From Cellvibrionales bacterium UBA4451 (GTDB lineage Bacteria > Pseudomonadota > Gammaproteobacteria > Pseudomonadales > Porticoccaceae): a DNA stretch of 64,000 nt. Position 1 is the first letter of the stretch, and each line of letters opens with the position of its first letter. The stretch spans positions 62,001 to 126,000 of the forward strand of contig DGPB01000010.1 in the NCBI GenBank assembly GCA_002390285.1. Direction: 5' to 3'. The translations under genes and the position numbers were made by a program. Below are positions 32,408-40,496 of the stretch, in pieces. The notes below the pieces were generated by a model that had not been told where the DNA came from, did not search any database, and worked only from the letters and a program-made list of their open reading frames with translations.

Positions 32408-34141
32408 CTTAGAGCCAATGATTTTTCGAGTCAAAGCGCGGGCTAAGTAACGTGCTTTGGTGGCGCGGTCGAAGCGCTTGTATCTGGTTTTTTCTGCCCC
32501 TTCCATAAAGGCTGTGTGTTTGCTGTAGTCAATATGGACATCCACGATGACGGGTTTATTGTCTGATATCAGACTGAAAGCGATATCCAGTGATGGTTGT
32601 AATTGGCTGTCGTCCTCGACGGCCACATACTCACAGCCCACCGCATGTGAAAAGGCGATCCAGTCGGCGTCCCCCAGTTTGGTACAGGTTTTGCGCTCAT
32701 GGGGGATATCCTGAACCCGGGCTGTTTCAGCCAGCTCGCCATCGTTAAACAAGAAGTAGATAACGCCAAGGTCATATTTGTGCGCAGTGATGGCTTCCAT
32801 ACCGGTCATCATCATGGCGCCATCGCCAACGATCCCCACTACTGTGCTGTCTGGATGAACTAATTTCAACGCATTGACAGCAGGAACACAGTAACCCGTT
32901 CCATTGAAATCGGTAGGGGAGATAAATCCACCGACTTGGTGTATGGGTAGCAATTCCGCAGACAGGTACGTGTGATTACCGTCATCGCAGGCTACAAACG
33001 CATCATTGGGTAACCGTTCTCTGAGGGCGCTAAAGAAATTGGCCGGATTAACTCGGTCTGTTTTATGTTTGCGCCACATTGACTGGTATTTGTGTTTGTC
33101 AGCAGCAATCTGTTGGATCAGTGGTCCGCTGTCTTGTGGTTTAGCTTGGGCGTCGACGACATTTTCAAGCAGGATTTTTGCTATCTCAGCGGCATCACCT
33201 TCAAGGGTGAGTGTCGCAGGATAGTTGGCATTAAATACGGCGGGATTAATGTCGATATGGATCAGGTTTTTTGGCGGAACCATACCAAAATTACCGGTAG
33301 GAATTTCAGAAAACCGGGTGGCGATGGCCAGCAGGCAATCGCAATCCTCAAAAGCATGTTGAGCTGCGGGTACCGCAGAGGGGCCAAACCCCATACCGGT
33401 ATGAAGCGGGTGGTTAGCGGGAAAAACACTCAGTCCCTGAAGGGTGGTGGCTACCGGCGCCGCCAGATGAGTGGCTAACGATTGGAGTGTGTTACTGGCA
33501 CCTTTTGCGCCCCAGCCAACGAAAAGACCGGGTTTTTCTGCAGCGAGAAGCATGTTGACGGCAGCCTCTATGGCCTGCGCGTTCGGTGGTGGGGTGGTTG
33601 GCTGTGCATTGAATACAGCCAGTTCTTCAATGTCCTCATGGGCCAATTGCAGGTTGATAGGGATTTCAATAAATACCGGCCCAGGTTCGCCTTCAATCGC
33701 AGTCCGATAAGCCTCAAAAATAGTGGGGACGATATCGCCGTGATGTTCTACCAGAAAAGTGGCTTTGGTGATGGGGGCGAGCAGGGCGTGGTGGTCAATG
33801 TCTTTCAGTTGAAAATGCCGGTCTGATTGACGGTCAATTCCGCCGGCGATAATCAATAGAGGAATACCGCCCAGAAAAGCTTCTCCAATGCCACTGGCGG
33901 CGTGAGTAATACCCGCACCAGGGACAACAACCAAGGTGCCAATCGTGCTTGTGGTGCGGCTCACCGCATCGGCCATGAATGCAGCAGAGAGCTCATGAGT
34001 GACCATGCAGGGAGTAATCTGTTCTGATTGGTCAAGCTCGTCGTAAATTTCAGAATTGTGAGCGCCGGGAATACCAAAGGTATGAGTGACACCAATGTTT
34101 TCCAGTGCGTATCGGGTAAGCCATGCCCCGGTCTTTTTCAC
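32405..34141 (-). CDS. Thiamine diphosphate-dependent enzyme (acetolactate synthase/benzoylformate decarboxylase superfamily)
   Basis: A 578-residue protein with the three-domain POX-like layout: an N-terminal Pyr domain with the catalytic Glu at E50 (VTHELSAAFMADA), a central NAD/FAD-like domain, and a C-terminal PP domain with the ThDP motif VGDGAMMMTGMEAI...YFLFNDGELAET. The superfamily includes acetolactate synthase, oxalyl-CoA, benzoylformate and sulfopyruvate decarboxylases. No small regulatory subunit gene is adjacent, so it is unlikely to be the housekeeping acetolactate synthase. It lies 199 bases downstream of rnfE on the same strand. Substrate unknown. Confidence 0.82.
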   Translation of the reverse strand: MKKTGAWLTRYALENIGVTHTFGIPGAHNSEIYDELDQSEQITPCMVTHELSAAFMADAVSRTTSTIGTLVVVPGAGITHAASGIGEAFLGGIPLLIIAGGIDRQSDRHFQLKDIDHHALLAPITKATFLVEHHGDIVPTIFEAYRTAIEGEPGPVFIEIPINLQLAHEDIEELAVFNAQPTTPPPNAQAIEAAVNMLLAAEKPGLFVGWGAKGASNTLQSLATHLAAPVATTLQGLSVFPANHPLHTGMGFGPSAVPAAQHAFEDCDCLLAIATRFSEIPTGNFGMVPPKNLIHIDINPAVFNANYPATLTLEGDAAEIAKILLENVVDAQAKPQDSGPLIQQIAADKHKYQSMWRKHKTDRVNPANFFSALRERLPNDAFVACDDGNHTYLSAELLPIHQVGGFISPTDFNGTGYCVPAVNALKLVHPDSTVVGIVGDGAMMMTGMEAITAHKYDLGVIYFLFNDGELAETARVQDIPHERKTCTKLGDADWIAFSHAVGCEYVAVEDDSQLQPSLDIAFSLISDNKPVIVDVHIDYSKHTAFMEGAEKTRYKRFDRATKARYLARALTRKIIGSK

Positions 34142-34340
34142 TACATTCCCTCAGTGTTTTTATAACTACTGTTTTATCACAACGGGTCAGCTCATGCTAT
34201 TGACTGAGCTCAGGTTCTTCAACGCACACGCAAATATGGGCGAATGGGGGTCTATACTTGAGTTATCACCCGCTGAAGCTGGGATATCTGTTTGGTATAC
34301 CCCAGCTGGTGGGGAAAAATACGGATGTGAAAGCCCCTTC

Positions 34341-35054
34341 TTAAGAGACTGTTCCCGTAGTGCGGACTCGCTTGGCACCTTTAATAACGGGAGCACGTTT
34401 GGTGGCTCTGTGATGCTCAACACGATCGTCGATAACATTCTTCAGGGCAATTAACATACCGGCAACCAAAAACGCACCAGGAGGTAGTACCGCCACAAGA
34501 AAGCCGTAACCTTCACCGAAGAGGTGCAGAGTCCAGTTTTCAGCAACAGGTCCAAATATCAGGTGCATGTTGTCGAACAACGTGCCGCTGCCAAGAATTT
34601 CACGAATCGTACCAATGACTAATAACACAAGGCCAAAGCCTGCTCCCATCATCAGGCCATCCATAGCTGAAGCCCGAACGTTGTTCTTGCTAGCAAACGC
34701 TTCAGCGCGGCCGAGAATGGCGCAGTTGGTGACGATCAGCGGAATAAAAATGCCCAGAATCAGATACAGCTCATAGGTAAAGGCCTGCATCAATAGCTCG
34801 GTGCAGGTGGTGAAGGTAGCAATAATCATCACAAAGGCGGGAATTTTAACGGCGTCAGAAACCTGTTTGCGAATCAGTGATACTACGATGTTAGAGCCTG
34901 TTAGTACCAGCATCGTTGCTAGTCCCAATCCCAGCGCATTGACCACTGAGCCGGTAACAGCCAGCAGGGGACAAAGTCCTAGTAACTGAACGAGGGCGGG
35001 ATTATTTTTCCAAAGACCATTGTTGGTGATCTCGCGATAGGACATGTCAGTCAT
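34341..35054 (-). CDS. rnfE: Rnf complex subunit E
   Basis: A 237-residue inner-membrane protein of about six helices (RnfE/NqrD family). The start YREITNNGLWKNNPALVQLLGLCPLLAVTGS and the CAILGRAEAFASKN segment are family signatures. It is one of the ion-conducting core subunits of the ferredoxin:NAD oxidoreductase. It overlaps rnfG by eight bases. In E. coli nth follows; here it does not. The C-terminal tail is basic (ATKRAPVIKGAKR). Confidence 0.95.
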   Translation of the reverse strand: MTDMSYREITNNGLWKNNPALVQLLGLCPLLAVTGSVVNALGLGLATMLVLTGSNIVVSLIRKQVSDAVKIPAFVMIIATFTTCTELLMQAFTYELYLILGIFIPLIVTNCAILGRAEAFASKNNVRASAMDGLMMGAGFGLVLLVIGTIREILGSGTLFDNMHLIFGPVAENWTLHLFGEGYGFLVAVLPPGAFLVAGMLIALKNVIDDRVEHHRATKRAPVIKGAKRVRTTGTVS

Positions 35055-35733
35055 TGATAGGTGCCTCTGCCTGAATCAGCCCTGGAGCTGGCTCGGGGGT
35101 GATTTCTGGTTGGTTGGCGGCTTTCAGCAGGCGCGCCCGATCTTCCTTATAATATTGCAGGGTTTTCAACACCTGTTGCACCACTGCTCGAGGGGTAATG
35201 GTTGCGCCGGTAAACTGGTCAAAGGTACCCTTATCCTTTTTCACTTTCCAGCCTACGGGTTTAGGGTTTGTTAGAGACTTACCATTAAACCCGAGAATCC
35301 AGTTGTTCTTCTTGATGTCCACTTTATCGCCAAGCCCGGGTGTCTCCCTGTGAGATACGACCCTGACGCCCGCCACAGTACCATCTACATTAATCCCTAC
35401 CATCATCTGGATCTCGCCGCTATAACCATCGGGGGCGACACTGGGGACGATCACGGCTACCAGCTCATTACCTTTTCGGGCGATGTTAACCTGGCCGTCT
35501 TTAATACCTAGCGTTGTCCAGTAGACGGCAGGAATATCCAGGGTGTCCACTAATAGGTCATTGCTGTGCCGTTCGAGAGGGACAATTTCTAGCAGTGCTC
35601 GTTTGGCAACCTCACGTTTTGCTTCAGCAATGCGATCTTTGGTGTTCACATGCGTAGTGGCAAGCAGTGCCGCAGTAACCAGGGCGAATAGGCCTAATGC
35701 AATACTGTTAAAACTAATGGATTTACCCAGCAT
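35047..35733 (-). CDS. rnfG: Rnf complex FMN-binding subunit G
   Basis: A 228-residue protein with one N-terminal membrane helix and a periplasmic FMN domain. The covalent flavin site is the Thr in FTGATITPRAV; GVRVVSHRETPGLGDK is also typical of the RnfG/NqrC family. Length is close to the usual 205-220 plus a Pro/Glu-rich tail (PEITPEPAPG). It lies between rnfD (3-base gap) and rnfE (overlap), so it is co-translated. Confidence 0.95.
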   Translation of the reverse strand: MLGKSISFNSIALGLFALVTAALLATTHVNTKDRIAEAKREVAKRALLEIVPLERHSNDLLVDTLDIPAVYWTTLGIKDGQVNIARKGNELVAVIVPSVAPDGYSGEIQMMVGINVDGTVAGVRVVSHRETPGLGDKVDIKKNNWILGFNGKSLTNPKPVGWKVKKDKGTFDQFTGATITPRAVVQQVLKTLQYYKEDRARLLKAANQPEITPEPAPGLIQAEAPIND

Positions 35734-35736
35734 AAT

Positions 35737-36804
35737 CTAGTCCTTTTTCTCCGTGGCACGGCGCGACTTTTTGTGGCCATAGGTGCGTGGGAGTGTGTAG
35801 TTATCGATCAGGGGCGCGGCAAAATTCATCAGTAGTACAGCAAAGGCGATCGCATCCGGGTAGTTACCCCAGCTACGAATAATAAAAATAAGTATGCCAA
35901 TTAATGCGCCGTATATCAGGCGGCCACGGTTGCTCGTAGCTGACGTTACTGGGTCGGTAACGATAAAGAATGCGCCAAGCATGGTGGCCCCACTGAAAAG
36001 GTGCAGCAAGGGTGATCCATGGCTAGAGGAGCTGCCGCCATCGTAAAAAAGGGTTGAACACAGGGCTAAGGCGCCCAGCATGGCGACGGGTGCATGCCAG
36101 GTAAATACTTTGCGATATAGCAAGAAGCATCCACCGGCAAGAAAGCCAAGATTAACCCACTCCCAACCAACGCCAGCCAAACTGGCACGGCTGTACAGTG
36201 GGTCTTTCTGGTAGAGCTGATCTACCAGAAAGCCGGTATTGTGCTTGAAGGTATCCAAAGGCGTAGCGGCGGTAAAAGCGTCGATTCCTTCTGCGTGAAG
36301 GAAGGGTAATACCATTTGTAATGACTGCCATAATCCGGGAAAGCTCTCACCATCCGGGTATAGTGGCAAGGGCGCTGGCCAGGCCGTCATCTGTACAGGG
36401 AAAGAAATCAGCAGTACCACATACCCCACCATGGCGGGATTAAACGGGTTGTAGCCAAGCCCACCATAGAGATTTTTGGCGATGACAATAGCAAAGCTGG
36501 TGCCGACTAGAATTAACCACCAAGGTGCCAGCGGAGGCAATGCTAACCCCAGTAATACCGCAGTAACCAGAGCACTGTAATCCCCCAAATAAAACATGAT
36601 GGGGCGTTTACGTAGGCCCATGACGGCAGCTTCGCAGCCGACGGCTACAATTCCGGCAATTACGATGTTGATCAGGGAACCCCAGCCAAAGAAAGCGGTA
36701 AGTGCTAACAGCCCGGGAATGGTGGCCAGCAGGACTAACTGCATGACGTTAGCCGTGTTCTGGGTTCCATGAGCGTGGGGTGATGTGAGTTTCAGCAAGG
36801 CCAT
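35737..36804 (-). CDS. rnfD: Rnf complex FMN-binding membrane subunit D
   Basis: A 355-residue polytopic protein (RnfD/NqrB family). The flavin-attachment Thr lies in LFSGATMLGAFFIVTDPVTSAT. The KNLYGGLGYNPFNPAMVGYV motif is a clear signature. The long periplasmic loop (about 160-215) is usual. It begins 12 bases after rnfC. Confidence 0.95.
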   Translation of the reverse strand: MALLKLTSPHAHGTQNTANVMQLVLLATIPGLLALTAFFGWGSLINIVIAGIVAVGCEAAVMGLRKRPIMFYLGDYSALVTAVLLGLALPPLAPWWLILVGTSFAIVIAKNLYGGLGYNPFNPAMVGYVVLLISFPVQMTAWPAPLPLYPDGESFPGLWQSLQMVLPFLHAEGIDAFTAATPLDTFKHNTGFLVDQLYQKDPLYSRASLAGVGWEWVNLGFLAGGCFLLYRKVFTWHAPVAMLGALALCSTLFYDGGSSSSHGSPLLHLFSGATMLGAFFIVTDPVTSATSNRGRLIYGALIGILIFIIRSWGNYPDAIAFAVLLMNFAAPLIDNYTLPRTYGHKKSRRATEKKD

Positions 36805-36816
36805 GGGCAGTATCCG

Positions 36817-39063
36817 TTATTGTGTTTCTTGTGCCAGCTGAGCTTCAGCGGCAGTCAGTTTGGCTTGCAATTTTTCTACACCTGAACGGAAAGCATCAAT
36901 GTGTTCTGAGCCTTCTGATTCAGCTGAAGCTAGTTTTTCCTGGGCTTTTATTAGTCGGTTTTGCAGGGATTCGACTGTGGCCTTCAGCTTGTCTTCATCA
37001 GACATGGAGGCTTGATCCGCAGCTTTCGCCTGTGCTCGTGCAATGGCCGCGGCAGCGGCATTTTCTGTTTCAGGTGTGGTCGTGGATTCATTCGTTTGAG
37101 CGGGTGTTTCGGCCAGTTGTTGTTCTGTATCCTTTAGCTTGGTCTGTTGTTTTTCCAGACCATTCTGCAGAGCCGTTTTAAGCGATTCGTCATCCGCTTC
37201 GGCAATCTTTTTCAGCGTTATCACAATACGTTCTTTTAGTGTGGCAATTTTCTTTTCCAGGGCCTCTCTGGGGCTGGCCTGGCTTTTCTCCATCACCGTT
37301 TTTTCAGTATTGGATACATTGGTATCAGACGGTAGCGTTAAGTCAGCTAATTTTTGTTGCGCATCCTTGAGACGCAACTGGGCATCCTCAAGGGCGGCGA
37401 GTGCTTGTTCACGTTGTTTTTCAGTCGCATCTTGCTCTAGGGTATTCAATCTTTTTTGTACGGACTCCAAATGGCTTTCCGCCCTGACAATGCCGCGCTC
37501 TAGTTTTGCGCGTTGTTCTTGTGGTGAGGCTTTTTGTGCTTCGGCACGGGCCATGGCTGCTTTGATAATGTCATCGGCAGGGGAGGTTTCTGTGTTGCCA
37601 GAAGGGTTGTTTGCCTTTTTGGCTCGGGCTTGTTCAGCGGCCTTTTTACGAGCTTCACGTTTGACGGCTTTCCCGGCTTCTTCTTTCTCTTTGCGAGTTT
37701 TCTGAAACTCAAAGCGTTCTCTGGCTCTGTCGGAGTTGATTTTTTCCAAAGACAGTTTGCGGATTTCGCCCTTGGCTGCCCGATAGTATTGGACCAATGG
37801 AATATTGCTGGGGCAGACATAGGAGCAGGCGCCACATTCTATACAATCGAATAAGTTGTGAGCTTCCAGATGTTCGTAATTATGTGACTGAGCGTGCCAG
37901 AACAACTGTTGTGGTAGCAGGCTGGCAGGACAGGCCTCCGCACACATCCCACAGCGAATGCAGGGTTGAGCTGGAGGAGGTGTTGGCAGCTCTTCTCCTG
38001 TAGGAGCAAGAATGCAGTTGGTGGTTTTTATGACTGGTATGTTGAGATCTTCCAGTGTAAATCCCATCATCGGGCCACCCATGATCAAGCGGGGACATTT
38101 ACTTTGATCAAAACCACTGTGTTCCAGTAAGTGACTGATGGGCGTACCAATCAGGACCAGGTAGTTCTTGTTCGTTTCACAAGCGTTGCCGGTGACGGTG
38201 GTAACACGCGAAATGAGAGGTTCACCTTGTTGTATTGCACGCTGTACGGCATAGGTCGTGCCGATGTTTTGACAGACAATACCTATATCAGCAGGTAGCC
38301 CTCCATTGGGCACTTCTTTACCGGTGAGGATTTGAATTAGCTGCTTTTCACCGCCGGAGGGGTAGCGTGTGGTAAATTCGACAAGTTCGATATTGGTGTC
38401 TTGAAGATAGGGCTCAAGCGCTTCGTAGGCTTCTGGCTTGTTATCTTCAATACCGATCAGAATTTCTTCGGGTTCACCGAGAATGAACGACAGTATTTTT
38501 ATACCCTCGACAATATCTTTGGCGTGTTCCCGTATTAGCATGTCATCAGCGGTGATATAGGGTTCGCACTCAGAACTGTTGATGATGAGCGTGGAGATGG
38601 ATTGCTGTGTACCCAGCTTTACCGCGGTAGGAAAGCCTCCACCACCTAGCCCTACAATGCCTGCCTGCCGAATCACGTCTAGCAGTTCTTCCGGGCTGTG
38701 CTCTCGGTAGTTCTCAACGCCCTTGATGTCGGCCCAGCGATCATGCCCGTCAGGGACCAGCGTAATACAGCGAGCGGCCATACCGGAGGGATGGGGTATG
38801 GAATGAGCACTGATTTCACTGATAATCCCAGATGTGGGGGCATGAATGCCAGCACTCACCATACCGTTTGGTTCGGCGAGTACCTGACCTTTTAGAACGC
38901 TATCACCTTCGGCAACTAAGAGCTTTGGTGGTGCGCCAATATGCTGGTTGAGGGGGATGATTAGCTTTTCAGGCAATGGCAGGGTACCAATACATGACTG
39001 TACGGATTGGTGTTTGTTCTCGGGGGGGTGAACGCCACCGATTAGATCCCAGACCTTTCTCAT
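36817..39063 (-). CDS. rnfC: Rnf complex iron-sulfur/NADH subunit C with long coiled-coil tail
   Basis: A 748-residue peripheral subunit. Residues 1-440 hold the NADH/FMN fold (GLGGGGFPTAVKL near 133) and two [4Fe-4S] motifs, CIRCGMCAEACP and CIECGACSYVCP, around 370-415. After about 450 comes a very long Ala/Lys/Glu/Gln-rich tail with repeated LQNRLIKAQEKLASAE and LKDAQQKLADL heptads, predicted as coiled coil. E. coli RsxC (740 residues) also has an extended repetitive tail. RnfB overlaps its start by four bases. Confidence 0.94.
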   Translation of the reverse strand: MRKVWDLIGGVHPPENKHQSVQSCIGTLPLPEKLIIPLNQHIGAPPKLLVAEGDSVLKGQVLAEPNGMVSAGIHAPTSGIISEISAHSIPHPSGMAARCITLVPDGHDRWADIKGVENYREHSPEELLDVIRQAGIVGLGGGGFPTAVKLGTQQSISTLIINSSECEPYITADDMLIREHAKDIVEGIKILSFILGEPEEILIGIEDNKPEAYEALEPYLQDTNIELVEFTTRYPSGGEKQLIQILTGKEVPNGGLPADIGIVCQNIGTTYAVQRAIQQGEPLISRVTTVTGNACETNKNYLVLIGTPISHLLEHSGFDQSKCPRLIMGGPMMGFTLEDLNIPVIKTTNCILAPTGEELPTPPPAQPCIRCGMCAEACPASLLPQQLFWHAQSHNYEHLEAHNLFDCIECGACSYVCPSNIPLVQYYRAAKGEIRKLSLEKINSDRARERFEFQKTRKEKEEAGKAVKREARKKAAEQARAKKANNPSGNTETSPADDIIKAAMARAEAQKASPQEQRAKLERGIVRAESHLESVQKRLNTLEQDATEKQREQALAALEDAQLRLKDAQQKLADLTLPSDTNVSNTEKTVMEKSQASPREALEKKIATLKERIVITLKKIAEADDESLKTALQNGLEKQQTKLKDTEQQLAETPAQTNESTTTPETENAAAAAIARAQAKAADQASMSDEDKLKATVESLQNRLIKAQEKLASAESEGSEHIDAFRSGVEKLQAKLTAAEAQLAQETQ

Positions 39064-39716
39064 GACGCGTTTCCCCCGTCCTGCTTGCCGTTGTCATTGT
39101 TATTTTGATCAGTGGCAATAATGTCGTGGGAGTGCAAGTTTTTGATCTGTTCTTCTGTCGTGGCGGGCATATCCCATTTCCAGTCACCAGGACCTTTGGC
39201 AACAGGAAGCATATCAATGCAATCCACCGGGCAGGGTTCTACACAGAGGTCACAGCCTGTGCATTCACTGACAATAACGGTGTGCATCAGTTTGGCAGCG
39301 CCGAGTATGGCGTCAACGGGGCAGGCTTGAATACACTTGGTGCAGCCAATACATTCATCTTCTCGAATGTAGGCAACTGTTTTAACGTCACTCTCTTCCC
39401 CATGTTCTTCATCGAGAGAAGGCGCTTCTACATCGAGTAGGTCAGCAATGGCGTTGATGGTGGTTTGGCCTCCGGGAGGACACTTGTTTATGGTGTCGCC
39501 ATTGGCAATGGCCTCTGCGTAGGGGCGGCAACCGGGATAACCACACTGACCACACTGAGTTTGGGGTAAGAGTTTGTCGATTTGCTCAACAATCGGGTCA
39601 CCTTCCACCTTAAATTTAATCGCGGCGTAGCCGAGCACCGCGCCAAAAACGACGGAGAGTCCGGTCAGAGCCACCAATGCGGCGGATAGGGGATACTGGG
39701 CAATAATGTCGTACAC
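39060..39716 (-). CDS. rnfB: Rnf complex ferredoxin-type subunit B
   Basis: A 218-residue electron-entry subunit: an N-terminal membrane helix, a CGQCGYPGCRPYAEAI...NKCPPGG cluster site (GXXGC-type), then two ferredoxin motifs CIGCTKCIQACPVD and CTGCDLCVEPCPVDCIDM. The C-terminal tail (about 30 residues, ending in an Asn/Asp/Gly-rich stretch) is longer than in E. coli RsxB. Gap of 13 bases from rnfA and 4-base overlap with rnfC. Confidence 0.95.
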   Translation of the reverse strand: MYDIIAQYPLSAALVALTGLSVVFGAVLGYAAIKFKVEGDPIVEQIDKLLPQTQCGQCGYPGCRPYAEAIANGDTINKCPPGGQTTINAIADLLDVEAPSLDEEHGEESDVKTVAYIREDECIGCTKCIQACPVDAILGAAKLMHTVIVSECTGCDLCVEPCPVDCIDMLPVAKGPGDWKWDMPATTEEQIKNLHSHDIIATDQNNNDNGKQDGGNAS

Positions 39717-39729
39717 GTTATCGCAGCCC

Positions 39730-40305
39730 CTATACCAATCCGCTGAAGCCCATAAAGGCTAATGACATTAATCCGGCGGTAATCATACCAATGGCGGCAC
39801 CTTTAAAGGGTGCAGGTATATCGGCTACTGCGAGGCGCTCTCGCATGGCAGAAAACAGTATCAGCACCAAAGAGAAACCTAGCGCAGCACCAAAACCATA
39901 GAGCGTTGATTCCAGCAGGGTGTGTGCTTTGGCGATATTTAGAAATGCCACGCCCAATACCGCACAGTTGGTGGTAATTAGTGGCAGAAAGACTCCGAGT
40001 ACGCGGTAGAGTAGTGGGCTGGTTTTCTCGATAAACATTTTGGTGAATTGCACGACGACAGCAATCACCAGAATAAAGGAGATGGTTTTCAGGTATTCCA
40101 GGTTCAGGGGGGCCAGAATCCAAGTGTGAACCATGTAGCTGGACATGGCCGCCAGGGTCAATACAAAGGTGGTGGCGCCAGCCATGCCGATAGCGGTTTC
40201 CAGCTTATTGGAAACACCCATAAATGGGCACAGGCCCAGAAACTGGACTAGAACAAAATTGTTCACCAGTATGGTGCTAATCATAATAACGGCAAATTCT
40301 TGCAT
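39730..40305 (-). CDS. rnfA: Rnf complex subunit A
   Basis: A 191-residue inner-membrane protein of six helices (RnfA/NqrE family), with the signatures NNFVLVQFLGLCPFMGVSNKLETA and TTNCAVLGVAFLN; the paired cysteines inside the membrane bind an iron-sulfur cluster in homologues. First gene of rnfABCDGE. The spacer upstream carries a dyad and two tandem arrays (40328-40475). Confidence 0.95.
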   Translation of the reverse strand: MQEFAVIMISTILVNNFVLVQFLGLCPFMGVSNKLETAIGMAGATTFVLTLAAMSSYMVHTWILAPLNLEYLKTISFILVIAVVVQFTKMFIEKTSPLLYRVLGVFLPLITTNCAVLGVAFLNIAKAHTLLESTLYGFGAALGFSLVLILFSAMRERLAVADIPAPFKGAAIGMITAGLMSLAFMGFSGLV

Positions 40306-40327
40306 TTAGTCCTATCTCACTGTGACC

Positions 40328-40475
40328 GTCTGTAGTGGGGCTGTTTGTAGTTGGGCTGTCCGTAGTAGGCCCATCATTATAGCGGTATGCAAATTCTACT
40401 AATAAGTATAAAACACCAGCTTATTAGTACATTTCGCCATAAGACATATCCGTAAGTCATAGCCATAAGCCATAT
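40328..40475. repeat. Two tandem arrays and a 10-bp inverted repeat upstream of rnfA
   Basis: Array 1 has three 15-bp units starting at 40328, 40343 and 40358 (consensus GTCTGTAGTTGGGCT). Inverted repeat: TACTAATAAG (40397-40406) and CTTATTAGTA (40420-40429), perfect, 13-base loop. Array 2 is GCCATAAGACATAT (40436), CCGTAAGTCATA (40450) and GCCATAAGCCATAT (40462). The region covers most of the spacer between metG and rnfA and must include the rnf leader/promoter. The inverted repeat could be an operator or the metG terminator. Confidence 0.6.
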
Positions 40476-40496
40476 GGCGTCAGCAGTTGTTGGTCT

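Noticed and set aside
34086..34454. 122-codon plus-strand ORF between the ThDP gene and rnfE
   Set aside because: It overlaps both minus-strand genes antisense; the central 200 bases show no coding signal on either strand beyond this.
37139..37705. 188-codon open frame on the plus strand inside rnfC
   Set aside because: It lies antisense to the repetitive Ala/Lys/Glu tail of rnfC; Ser/Ala/Phe-rich composition is that of a shadow frame, with no ribosome site.
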